This document shows positions 53,734 through 61,489 of a stretch of DNA of 64,000 nt, one piece after another. Each line of letters begins with the position of its first letter. The stretch's first letter is position 1. The notes beneath the pieces were generated by a model. It worked only from the letters and a program-made list of their open reading frames with translations, made no database searches and had not been told where the DNA came from. The position numbers and the translations under genes are program-made. The DNA is from Synergistaceae bacterium (GTDB taxonomy: Bacteria; Synergistota; Synergistia; Synergistales; Aminobacteriaceae): NCBI GenBank assembly GCA_017450125.1, contig JAFSWZ010000040.1:82879-146878 (forward strand), read 5' to 3'.

Positions 53734-54144
53734 ATGAACTCTGAGGCTCGCACCCGTCTCACCAGCGAGATTAACACTATGTCTAACCGTTTCCCGCAGT
53801 TCAAGCTGTTCGAGGGGGACGGAACTTATCCCTTTGCCCCGCGCGGAACTACCTTCTGGGGCGGCCGTCTCACCACCAACTTCAACACTGAATACAGCGT
53901 CGCGGCAGTTTACCCCCCGAATTACCCTCATGGACAGATCAAGGCCTACGTCCTCGAACTCATGAACACCAGCACCCCTCACAAGTACGTAGATGGTCAT
54001 CTTTGCCTGTACTCGAACGATCACGGGGGCGGCGGAGAGGGAGTCGATGCGGGCACGACTGCGGCGGCTGTGATTGCGTGGTCTGCGGCGTGGCTCAACG
54101 CGTGGGAGGTCTACAAGCGTTCGGGAACTTGGCCCGGCAGGTAG
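53734..54144 (+). CDS. Prokaryotic E2-like conjugating protein
   Basis: A 136-residue E2-fold protein. It has YSVAAVYPPNYPHGQIKAYV (the PxxYP-type strand and loop), then HKYVDGHLCLYSNDHGGGGE with the probable catalytic cysteine in HLCLY, and the C-terminal helix TAAAVIAWSAAWLNAWEVYK and tail TWPGR, all typical of bacterial ubiquitin-conjugating-like E2 proteins. AAAGGAGG lies upstream of the ATG. It is followed two bases later by the RNase H-JAB-E1 gene. Confidence 0.85.
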   Translation: MNSEARTRLTSEINTMSNRFPQFKLFEGDGTYPFAPRGTTFWGGRLTTNFNTEYSVAAVYPPNYPHGQIKAYVLELMNTSTPHKYVDGHLCLYSNDHGGGGEGVDAGTTAAAVIAWSAAWLNAWEVYKRSGTWPGR

Positions 54145-54146
54145 CT

Positions 54147-56505
54147 ATGGGACATGGGCGGCAGATAGTGCACCTGTACTGCGACGCGTCTTACTCCTGC
54201 AGAACCGGTGCAGGTGGAATCGCCGTAGTTGTTCCGTCGTGGTGCGCAAGACCTCCGCACGTTGCGGGCATCAGGACGTTCCGCGACGGGAAGCACACGG
54301 TGTACTGTGCACACTGCATGTGTTCGGACAGCAGGGACGCAGAGAAGCGGGCTCTGGGGCTTGCAGTTCTCGCGGCCTGCGAAATTCTGAAAGCTCATAA
54401 CGGAATCAGGACAGAGATTCTCTCGGACTGTCTTCCGCTTCTGGACAGCATAACCCTCAACGCGGAATTAGACCCGATAATCTCGGCAGTATCTCATCTC
54501 AGACAGACAGCAGGAATAATCATCAGCAAGATAAAGGCTCACAACGGAAGCGCAGGCAACGAACTGGCTGACAAGTGGGCGAAGTATTCACGGCACAAAG
54601 CAGAGGAGGAATTACACACAATGAGGATGCCTTACAGGGACAGCACCAGCGGCGGCGTAAATCCCCGCATGAACAGCGGAACTCGCTCTAACCCTTTCGA
54701 CGGGGCGGCAGAGATGGACATCAGGAGTCTCACTGAGCGCGTGCTCAATGACGAGAACAATATCGGCTACGTAACTTCTGAGGGCAAGGTGATGCCGCGC
54801 AACATGGCTTTCAGATCCGGCAGCAGGAACGGCACGGAGCTGGTCAAGAAGCGCGTGTGGGGCTGTGAGGACTCTCCTGTAGAGATCGTGTATTCCGACG
54901 AGGCACTTGCACGGATTGCCGCCGAGTCCATGAACTCCCCTGACCGTGAGACCGGCGGAGCACTCATCGGGAGCTGGCAGAGAGACTCTGACGGTTTCAT
55001 CACCGTGAACGTCGAGCGTGCCACCGGGCCGGGAACTGAGGCGGTCAGGAGCGCGGGGATGTTTTCGCCGCACATGGAGTATTACCGTTCGCGGGTTGAC
55101 TGGTACAGGGAGACGGAGGGCTGGGACTATCTCGGCGAGTGGCACAAGCACCCGGGAGACTTCGACTCTCTCAGCGGAACGGACATTAACACCGCGAGGG
55201 GAATTATCAGCACGGAGGGCTGGCCTATGCTCCTTCTGCCCATCGTGAACAGAACCGCAGGAGGTTTCGTGATGGAGAACAACCTCATTCTTTCCCCCCA
55301 GCTCGGAGGCGGAATCCTCAGCCATACCGGCACTGTAGAACTCTCCGAGCCCCCCGGCGAGAAGCCGGACGTAACCGCGTACCTCAGCATGAGCGACGTT
55401 GATGACTTCCTTGCGTCGGGGGAGGACAGCCGGATTATTCGCGGAACGTACAACAAGAACGAGAGCTATATCTTTCTCGACACGCCCGGCATCAAGAACT
55501 CTGCGGCCAAGTTCATGAAGGACAGCGGAGAAAACCTCCCTGTGTGCGGAATTGAGGGGGTGCTTACGGTTATTGTCGGCACGGAGGGCGTGAGGTGCTG
55601 GCATTCCTGCGAGGGAGAGATTCAGGCGGTGAAGAGCGTAATCATTGACCCCGAGAACAGCATTTACGAGCGCAACGCCGGGCTTACCGAGACGACGGAG
55701 CTCAGGGACAAGACCATTACGCTTATCGGGTGCGGGAGTCTGGGTGCGACTATGGCACTCTCGCTTGCCCGTGCGGGAGCGGGACACTTCAGGCTGTTCG
55801 ACCCCGACAGGCTCAGCCCCGTGAACATTGCGCGCCATCAGGCCGGACTCGTGCATCTCGGACGCAACAAGGCCTGCGTTGTCAGAGACCTGATTCTTGG
55901 ACTGAACCCCTCGCTTGACGCTGAGGCCTTCCCGTACGACATCGTGAACAGCGAGGAGGGCTACAACGAGTTCATGAGGTGCGCGGGAGAGAGCAGCATC
56001 ATCGTCTGCACTACGGACACGGACGACTCTAGGATGCTCGTGAATGATTATGCCGTCAAGAACGGAATCAAGGCAGTACAGGCGGGGCTTCACGAGCGCG
56101 CGGCTTCGGGAATTGTGCACGTGTACGAGCCCGACTCTGAGGAGGCCTGCTTTGCCTGCCACAGGAACACCATTCTTAGCGAGTCGGGAAAGCGCAACGA
56201 GACTGTAGCCTACAGCGAGGCTGCGGACGTTAGGGACTTGACGATTCAGCCCGGGCTTTCCGCACAGATTAACGTAGTCGCGGAGACTGCGGCACTTAGG
56301 ACGATTGATGCGCTCATGGGACGTAGGAGCCTTCCGAGCCTGACGGTGATATACTATTGACGACGAGGGCGATGAGGGGAGTGATAGGGCACTCTGCCTG
56401 AACGTGAGGCATCTGGGGCTTGAGCGCGTTCCGTCGTGCTCTGTGTGCGGAGGGAGTGCGGCTGTGGACGAGCCTTCTGAACTTGAGGAGGCGGCGGAGA
56501 TTTAG
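54147..56505 (+). CDS. RNase H-JAB-E1 fusion with a +1 frameshift near the end
   Basis: The main frame (54147-56360, 737 residues) holds three domains. Residues 5-150 are RNase HI-like: YCDASYS (Asp 13), DAEKRALGL (Glu 66), LSDCLPLL (Asp 94) and NELADKWA (Asp 142). Residues 245-400 are a JAB/JAMM peptidase: GGALIG and WHKHPGDFDSLSGTD (H333, H335, D346). Residues 515-737 are a ThiF/E1 adenylation domain: LIGCGSLGATMAL, FDPDRLSPVNIARHQ and a CxxC (CFAC, 668-671). The frame then stops, but reading +1 from there gives 48 further codons to 56505 with CLNVRHLGLERVPSCSVCGG, the second CxxC that completes the E1 zinc site. The intact protein would be about 785 residues. Confidence 0.85.
56349..56362 (+). 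other. +1 frameshift site at the end of the E1 domain
   Basis: The main frame reads ATA TAC TAT TGA C. Skipping the first T of TGA continues as GAC GAC GAG. A stop followed by C is also the layout of the prfB programmed +1 site. No strong internal Shine-Dalgarno was found just upstream, so a mutation or sequencing error is equally possible. Confidence 0.6.
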
Positions 56506-56523
56506 GGAAGGGGGCGGGCAGGA

Positions 56524-57201
56524 ATGGGACTGTTCGACTGGATGCATGACCTTTTCAGCACGAAGACTGAGGAGGCGGGAAACAGCTTCTTCACTGTCGA
56601 GACCTCTGAAGGCGAGCTCGTAACTATCAACACGTCGGACTCGTCTTCACCGTTCTACGGGTCATCGTGGACGAAGATTCTGAAGGCGTACGAGGCGAAG
56701 GACTACATTCGCGGGCGGGTAATGACGCGCTGCGTAAGCAGGGACAGCAGATTTTCGGGCTACCGCATTGACCTTGAGGGAGTGGAGGCGTTTCTTCCTG
56801 CGAGCAAGTCGGCGTGGTACTACAGCCCTGAACGTGATGCGTGCGGAAAGTATCTTGCGGTAGGGATTGAGAGCGTGTACACGAGCGGGGGCAAGGCTGG
56901 GAAACTTGTTGTGAATGCGTATGCTCCTGTGAAGTACCTGTACCAGAGGCAGGGGAAGAAGGATTACGCGCCGGGCGGGACTCCGTATGCGATGGCGATG
57001 GATTACGACAATGCGTTTCTGTACTTCCAGCACTACAAGGAGCAGGTGATATGCGTACCGATTGACGAGGCACTGAACACTGCGAAGAGGCGCGGTCTTG
57101 CGGGAGGTCTTGAGGTGCTGACGGGGTATTGCTGGCAGGTGCGTATTCTGAGCTGGAAGGGGGATTACGGTCTTGCGTCTGCGGTAGATGTTCTTGTGTA
57201 G
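56524..57201 (+). CDS. S1-like OB-fold protein in the ubiquitin-like cassette
   Basis: A 225-residue protein. Residues 55-95 resemble an S1 RNA-binding domain (YIRGRVMTRCVSRD, then GYRIDLEGVEAFLPASKS). The N-terminal 50 residues are acidic and short. The rest (100-225) is an unassigned beta-rich region. AAGGGGG precedes the ATG and it lies 18 bases after the E1 tail, so it belongs to the same operon. Its stop abuts leader 2. It has no Gly-Gly end that would mark it as the ubiquitin-like modifier. An RNA-binding partner or target is plausible. Confidence 0.6.
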   Translation: MGLFDWMHDLFSTKTEEAGNSFFTVETSEGELVTINTSDSSSPFYGSSWTKILKAYEAKDYIRGRVMTRCVSRDSRFSGYRIDLEGVEAFLPASKSAWYYSPERDACGKYLAVGIESVYTSGGKAGKLVVNAYAPVKYLYQRQGKKDYAPGGTPYAMAMDYDNAFLYFQHYKEQVICVPIDEALNTAKRRGLAGGLEVLTGYCWQVRILSWKGDYGLASAVDVLV

Positions 57202-57452
57202 AGGTCGACTGCTCAAAAGTCAAATTTGCGCCCCTGAACCTGCAAGGGTTTGGGGGCTGTTTTTGGGCTACGTATTGACCAATATGCAGAATTACCGAGC
57301 GAAAAATTGAGTTTTCGGGGAGAGCGACTCACGCGGTGCAGGAGGAGGAATGTTGATGCGGTGAGGGGTTATGAGTTAGGAGGGTGAAACATTGCGTAAT
57401 TTCTGCAAGTATGTTAAAATCTCCAACGTAGTAATGATGCGGTGTGTGAAGA
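57201..57452 (+). promoter_or_regulatory. CRISPR leader 2
   Basis: A 252-base leader homologous to leader 1 (44122-44373). It begins at the last base of the S1-like gene stop and shares the same blocks in the same order. The retained blocks suggest both leaders are functional. Confidence 0.85.
57392..57420 (+). promoter_or_regulatory. Promoter within CRISPR leader 2
   Basis: TTGCGT (57392-57397) and TAAAAT (57415-57420), 17 bases apart, are identical in arrangement to leader 1 and lie 33 bases before the first repeat. Confidence 0.7.
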
Positions 57453-57737
57453 GTTACTGAACCTTCCTTTGAGGAATTGAAACCTTCTAGGTTCCCTAAT
57501 TGACGCAGCTTTATTTGTTACTGAACCTTCCTTTGAGGAATTGAAACCTGATACGCCTCTTACCGTCTTTCTCCTGTGTTGTCGTTACTGAACCTTCCTT
57601 TGAGGAATTGAAACCTGGACAACGGTGCGGAACGTTGTCTTCCAGTCCGTTACTGAACCTTCCTTTGAGGAATTGAAACCCGCTCGCCGCCAGAGTTGCC
57701 ATTTTCAGCTGTGTTACTGAACCTTCCTCTTAGGATT
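57453..57737 (+). CRISPR. CRISPR array 2 (four full repeats plus a degenerate one, four spacers)
   Basis: Repeats start at 57453, 57517, 57584, 57649 and 57713. They begin GTTACTGAACCTTCCTTTG and end AGGAATTGAAAC. They differ from array 1 at a few positions (ACC/ACT and TTAG/TTTG). Spacers are 33-36 bases. The last repeat is degenerate (CTCTTAGGATTTATG). A terminator follows it, then cas1. Confidence 0.97.
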
Positions 57738-57740
57738 TAT

Positions 57741-57775
57741 GACCCTGCTACAGACCGGCAGGGTCTTTTCTTTTT
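57741..57775 (+). terminator. Terminator between array 2 and cas1
   Basis: GACCCTGC and GCAGGGTC form a perfect eight-bp stem with a nine-base loop, followed by TTTTCTTTTTC. It overlaps the end of the degenerate repeat. Array 1 has no equivalent. Confidence 0.85.
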
Positions 57776-57811
57776 CCCAATCACTCACACAAAGGAGGCC
57801 TCCATACTCTC

Positions 57812-58816
57812 ATGGGAAAAACTCTCTACATCTTCAGCTCCGGCACCCTCAAACGCAAAGACAATACCCTCCTCATGACCTTCAAGAACCAGCCCCCTCA
57901 ATTCATCCCCATCGAAACCGTCGACGACATACTCGTTCTCGGTGAAGTCGACCTCAACAAATCCCTCCTCGAGCTCCTCACGGAAAAATCTATCCCCCTA
58001 CACTTCTTCAGCCATTACGGCACATACACAGGCACTTACTACCCCCGCGAGAACAAAAACTCCTCCACCGTCCTCCTCGCTCAGGCCGCCCACTGGCTCG
58101 ACGAACATTCACGCCTCAACTTGGCCGCCGCGTTCGTTCTCGGGGCAATCGGCAACATGCGCCGACTCATCATGTACTACCAGCGCAGGCACGACTCCCT
58201 AGACGCTGCCGACATCCTCGACTACCTCGAACAGTGCGCGCACCAAGTCTCCGAAGTCCAGAACGTCCCCTCACTGCTCGGCCTCGAAGGCACCGCTCGG
58301 AGCATGTATTACCAGTTCTTTGACAGGCTGATTCAGGATGAGGCTTTCTTCATCGTCAAGCGCGTCCGCCGTCCACCAAACAACCCCATGAACGCGCTGA
58401 TCAGCTTCGTCAACTCACTCTGTTACGCTATGACCCTGTCGCAGATCTACCGCACACGTCTTGACCCCAGAATCAGCTTCCTGCACTCGCCGTCAGACAG
58501 GCGCATCAGCCTCAACCTCGACCTGTCCGAAGTCTTCAAGCCACTCCTCGTCGACCGCTTAATCTTCTCCCTCGTCAACAGGCACATGATTCACGCCTCA
58601 GACTTCAGCCGCAATGACTCGGGAGGAATTTACGCGTCAGAGAGTGCACGGCACGTTATCGTCTCGGAGTGGGAGAAGAGCATAGCCCGGACTATTGATG
58701 TGCCTTCAGGAGGGAGGAAGTCCAGCTGGCGCGGAATGGTCAGGCTCGAAGCACAGAAGGTGCAGAACTTCATAACCGGCGGTGCACCCTATGAACCGTT
58801 TATTCACAGGTGGTAG
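57812..58816 (+). CDS. cas1: CRISPR spacer integrase Cas1
   Basis: A 334-residue Cas1. It begins MGKTLYIFSSGTLKRKDN and has the active-site segments LLGLEGTARSMYYQFF (Glu), DPRISFLHSPSDRRISL (His) and LDLSEVFKPLLVDRLI (Glu/Asp), in the usual order. There is no fused RT or Cas6. AAAGGAGG lies 13 bases before the ATG, a rather long spacing. The gene is only 36 bases downstream of the array 2 terminator, so it either has a very close promoter or depends on read-through. Confidence 0.95.
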   Translation: MGKTLYIFSSGTLKRKDNTLLMTFKNQPPQFIPIETVDDILVLGEVDLNKSLLELLTEKSIPLHFFSHYGTYTGTYYPRENKNSSTVLLAQAAHWLDEHSRLNLAAAFVLGAIGNMRRLIMYYQRRHDSLDAADILDYLEQCAHQVSEVQNVPSLLGLEGTARSMYYQFFDRLIQDEAFFIVKRVRRPPNNPMNALISFVNSLCYAMTLSQIYRTRLDPRISFLHSPSDRRISLNLDLSEVFKPLLVDRLIFSLVNRHMIHASDFSRNDSGGIYASESARHVIVSEWEKSIARTIDVPSGGRKSSWRGMVRLEAQKVQNFITGGAPYEPFIHRW

Positions 58817-58819
58817 AGA

Positions 58820-59089
58820 ATGTTCGTGATTATGGTCTACGATGTCAACGCTAAACGTGTCGCAAAAGTCCTCAAAATCTCACGGCGTTATCTCGTTCAT
58901 GTTCAGAGGAGCGTCTTCGAGGGCGAACTTACCCCCGCAAGGCTCGGTGCTCTGAAGAATGAGCTTGAAGGTGTCATTGATGACGGCGAGGACAGCATAT
59001 TGTTCTACGGCTGGAATTACGGCAGATATTCTTTCAGAGAGGCAATAGGTGCGGATTGTCCCGGCTGTGAGGGAGCAAATTTCGTGTAA
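58820..59089 (+). CDS. cas2: CRISPR adaptation protein Cas2
   Basis: An 89-residue Cas2: MFVIMVYDVNAKRVAKVLKI at the N-terminus (the conserved Asp in VYDV), HVQRSVFEGELT, and the ferredoxin-like fold end. It lies three bases after cas1. With Cas1 it forms the spacer-integration complex, here probably with the separate RT. Confidence 0.95.
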   Translation: MFVIMVYDVNAKRVAKVLKISRRYLVHVQRSVFEGELTPARLGALKNELEGVIDDGEDSILFYGWNYGRYSFREAIGADCPGCEGANFV

Positions 59090-59123
59090 AGTCTGCTACA
59101 CTTGCAAGAAAGGAGGAATTTTC

Positions 59124-59777
59124 ATGAGAAGAATAGTTTATGCTGTGATAATGCTGGTACTTTCCTCGTCAGGAATCTTTGCCGCTGAAAGGTTCGTCGA
59201 GTTCCCGACACTAGGTGTCTGCACCGGCGACTACGTCCGTTATCGTGCGAGACCCGACACCAACGCTGACATCTGGGGTCGCCTTCACACCGGCGAAAAG
59301 GTTATCGTCGAAAGCCAGACACGCGTCAACGGAGAAGTGTGGTACGAGATATTCCCTAAGGACATTCAGGAGTCAGCCTTCGTGTTCGGGAAATATCTCA
59401 CGCCCTGTTACGGCGAGGAAGTCCAGAAATCACCAGTCGGCAAGCTCATTCTTGAGGTGCTGCAGACCTACTGTCCATACAGGGACTATGATTACTGGGG
59501 CGAGTATGACGGCGAGTTTGAGTACCCCGAGATCAAGAGAAGCTACGACCGTCGCGGCTGGCTGGTGAAGGTTGAGGCATGGCAGCCCAACAAAGATTTC
59601 GGCTTCGGTGAGCTTCGCATCGGCGACAGCACAAGCAAGCTCACGCGTGTTCTCGGAGAACCAGACAACAAGTCCGCATCAGCATGGACGTACGAAGCAG
59701 GAGAGTATGCCGCCTTTACGTTCAGGATAAGGGACGGGAAGATTGTCCGCATGATCTATGAAGAGTGGAGAGAGTAG
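59124..59777 (+). CDS. Exported SH3-like protein
   Basis: About 217 residues from the ATG at 59124, which follows AAAGGAGG. It has a signal peptide (AVIMLVLSSSGIFAA, cleavage near residue 20) and a bacterial SH3 domain (about 30-100: VRYRARPDTNADIWGRLHTGEKVIV). The C-terminal half (110-217) contains RIGDSTSKLTRVLGEPDNK, resembling a SmpA/BamE-like small domain. It is a periplasmic or envelope protein of unknown function. It is likely not part of the defence island. Confidence 0.75.
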   Translation: MRRIVYAVIMLVLSSSGIFAAERFVEFPTLGVCTGDYVRYRARPDTNADIWGRLHTGEKVIVESQTRVNGEVWYEIFPKDIQESAFVFGKYLTPCYGEEVQKSPVGKLILEVLQTYCPYRDYDYWGEYDGEFEYPEIKRSYDRRGWLVKVEAWQPNKDFGFGELRIGDSTSKLTRVLGEPDNKSASAWTYEAGEYAAFTFRIRDGKIVRMIYEEWRE

Positions 59778-59829
59778 AGAGCTAGTGTGCGATAATAAGC
59801 AAAATTTTTGTTGGAGGAATTAATACATC

Positions 59830-61431
59830 TTGGATTTCAGCAATTACGGCCTCAGAAAAGAGCTCCTCTCTGCTCTCAATGAACGCGGATTCACTTCGCC
59901 TATGGAGGTTCAGGATCGCGTACTCTCTGAGGACTGGAACAGTGATTTGATTGTCCGTGCAAAAACAGGCTCGGGCAAAACATTAGCCTTCCTTCTTCCG
60001 CTCTTTCAGGAACTCGCGATAGGTGAACGCACGCCCCGCATTCTCGTCCTTGCTCCGACGCGCGAACTCGCACAGCAGACAGCGAACGAAGCCGAATTTC
60101 TCGGCCGTTTCCTCAGAATCTCCTGCGCATCACTTGTCGGCGGAATGGACATAGTCAGCCAGCTTAAGGCTCTGAAGCACGGTGCGGCAATAATCGCCGG
60201 AACTCCCGGGCGCGTGAGAGACCACATTCAGCGCGGCTCGCTGAAGACTGACGGAATAGCGTCGGTTGTCCTCGACGAAGGAGACCTGATGCTCGACATG
60301 GGATTCCGCGAGGAGCTGGAGGCAATACTTGACGCGATACCCGAAGGCAGGCGGTGGCTGTTTTCCGCGACAATGCCCGATGATGTCAAGGCACTCGCAC
60401 AGAAATACCTTCACGAACCGCTTACCCTGTCGGTTGACGAAGAAGGCTCACAGCATGAAGACATACTGCACAGAGTGTACCAGATTCCCTCGAAGAAGAG
60501 ATTTGAGGGCCTAGTTGATATACTGCTTTGGGAGCATCCTTCACGTTCGCTGGTGTTCTGCCATACGAAGATGGAATCGATAGAGATTGCGCAGAGGCTG
60601 CAGGATCACGGCTTCAGGGCTTCGGCACTGCAGGGCGACATGACGCAGGAGGAACGCAACGCCGCTCTTGCCTCGTTCAAGTCGGGGTCTGTGCCGTGCC
60701 TTGTGGCTACGAACGTTGCGGCGAGGGGGCTGGACATTGAGGGGGTGAGCCACGTGATTCAGCTCGGACTTCCTGACGACAGAGAGACATTCATTCACCG
60801 AAGCGGAAGAACGGGACGCGCCGGACATGAGGGCGTGAATCTCGTTCTGCTGTCTCCGCCGGAAGCCGGTAGGTTCAGAGAGATGCTGAGGGGCACGGAG
60901 ATTCGCACCGAATGGCGGGACGTGCCGAACATCGAGGAGATCCGCAGTGCGTGGCGTGATGCTGCGGAACAGGACATTTTCGCCGCGCCAATCGACGAAT
61001 TTTACGGCGAGTGCGTGAAGTGGGCGGCTGACCTCGCGAAACGTGCAGAACCGAAGGTCATCATCGCGAAACTCCTTGCAGTTCTCAGTGCACGGAACAA
61101 GGGCTACGCTCTCGACAAGGAATTAGAGCGCGAACAGGCAAAACGCACCCGCAAGCCATCACGTGCTCCGGCCAAGAAGAAGGAAGCCCGGCCTAAGGGA
61201 GCATTCCGATACTTCAAGAGCTCGCAGGCTCAGGATGTCGGAAGAGTATTGAACGCAATGTGCCGTGCCCTCAAGGTCGAACGTTCGGAGGTCGGGGCAA
61301 TCCGGCTGAAGGATAATCACGTGATTGTTGAGCTTATGCCGCTGGCTGTGTCCCGTCTTGAGCAGGGTATAGCTGGGCTGTCGAAGTTCGGGCTGTTCCC
61401 TGACGAGGAGAAGAGGCGGGCAAGACGTTGA
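59830..61431 (+). CDS. DEAD-box RNA helicase (DbpA-like C-terminus)
   Basis: A 533-residue helicase that begins at TTG (TTGGATTTCAGC). Motifs: Q-motif MEVQ, motif I VRAKTGSGKT, Ib TPGRV, motif II VLDEGDLMLDMGF, motif III FSATMP, V ATNVAARGLDIEG and VI HRSGRTGRAG. Motif II reads DEGD rather than DEAD. A Lys/Arg-rich segment (about 430-465) leads into a C-terminal DbpA/CsdA-type RNA-binding domain (AIRLKDNHVIVELM). A role in ribosome assembly or RNA turnover is typical for this type. Confidence 0.9.
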   Translation: MDFSNYGLRKELLSALNERGFTSPMEVQDRVLSEDWNSDLIVRAKTGSGKTLAFLLPLFQELAIGERTPRILVLAPTRELAQQTANEAEFLGRFLRISCASLVGGMDIVSQLKALKHGAAIIAGTPGRVRDHIQRGSLKTDGIASVVLDEGDLMLDMGFREELEAILDAIPEGRRWLFSATMPDDVKALAQKYLHEPLTLSVDEEGSQHEDILHRVYQIPSKKRFEGLVDILLWEHPSRSLVFCHTKMESIEIAQRLQDHGFRASALQGDMTQEERNAALASFKSGSVPCLVATNVAARGLDIEGVSHVIQLGLPDDRETFIHRSGRTGRAGHEGVNLVLLSPPEAGRFREMLRGTEIRTEWRDVPNIEEIRSAWRDAAEQDIFAAPIDEFYGECVKWAADLAKRAEPKVIIAKLLAVLSARNKGYALDKELEREQAKRTRKPSRAPAKKKEARPKGAFRYFKSSQAQDVGRVLNAMCRALKVERSEVGAIRLKDNHVIVELMPLAVSRLEQGIAGLSKFGLFPDEEKRRARR

Positions 61432-61489
61432 TTAAAGCGCGGGTTAGGATGTTAAGATAAAATAATTCATTTCATGAGGGGGTAAATTT

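Noticed and set aside
54612..56162. 516-residue minus-strand open frame opposite the RNase H-JAB-E1 gene
   Set aside because: The plus strand carries intact catalytic motifs; the antisense frame is low-complexity and without domains.
44405..57712. Spacers appearing antisense to coding-like sequence
   Set aside because: The reverse complements of spacers have open frames, but fragments of 33-37 bases nearly always do in at least one frame, so this is not evidence for mRNA targets.
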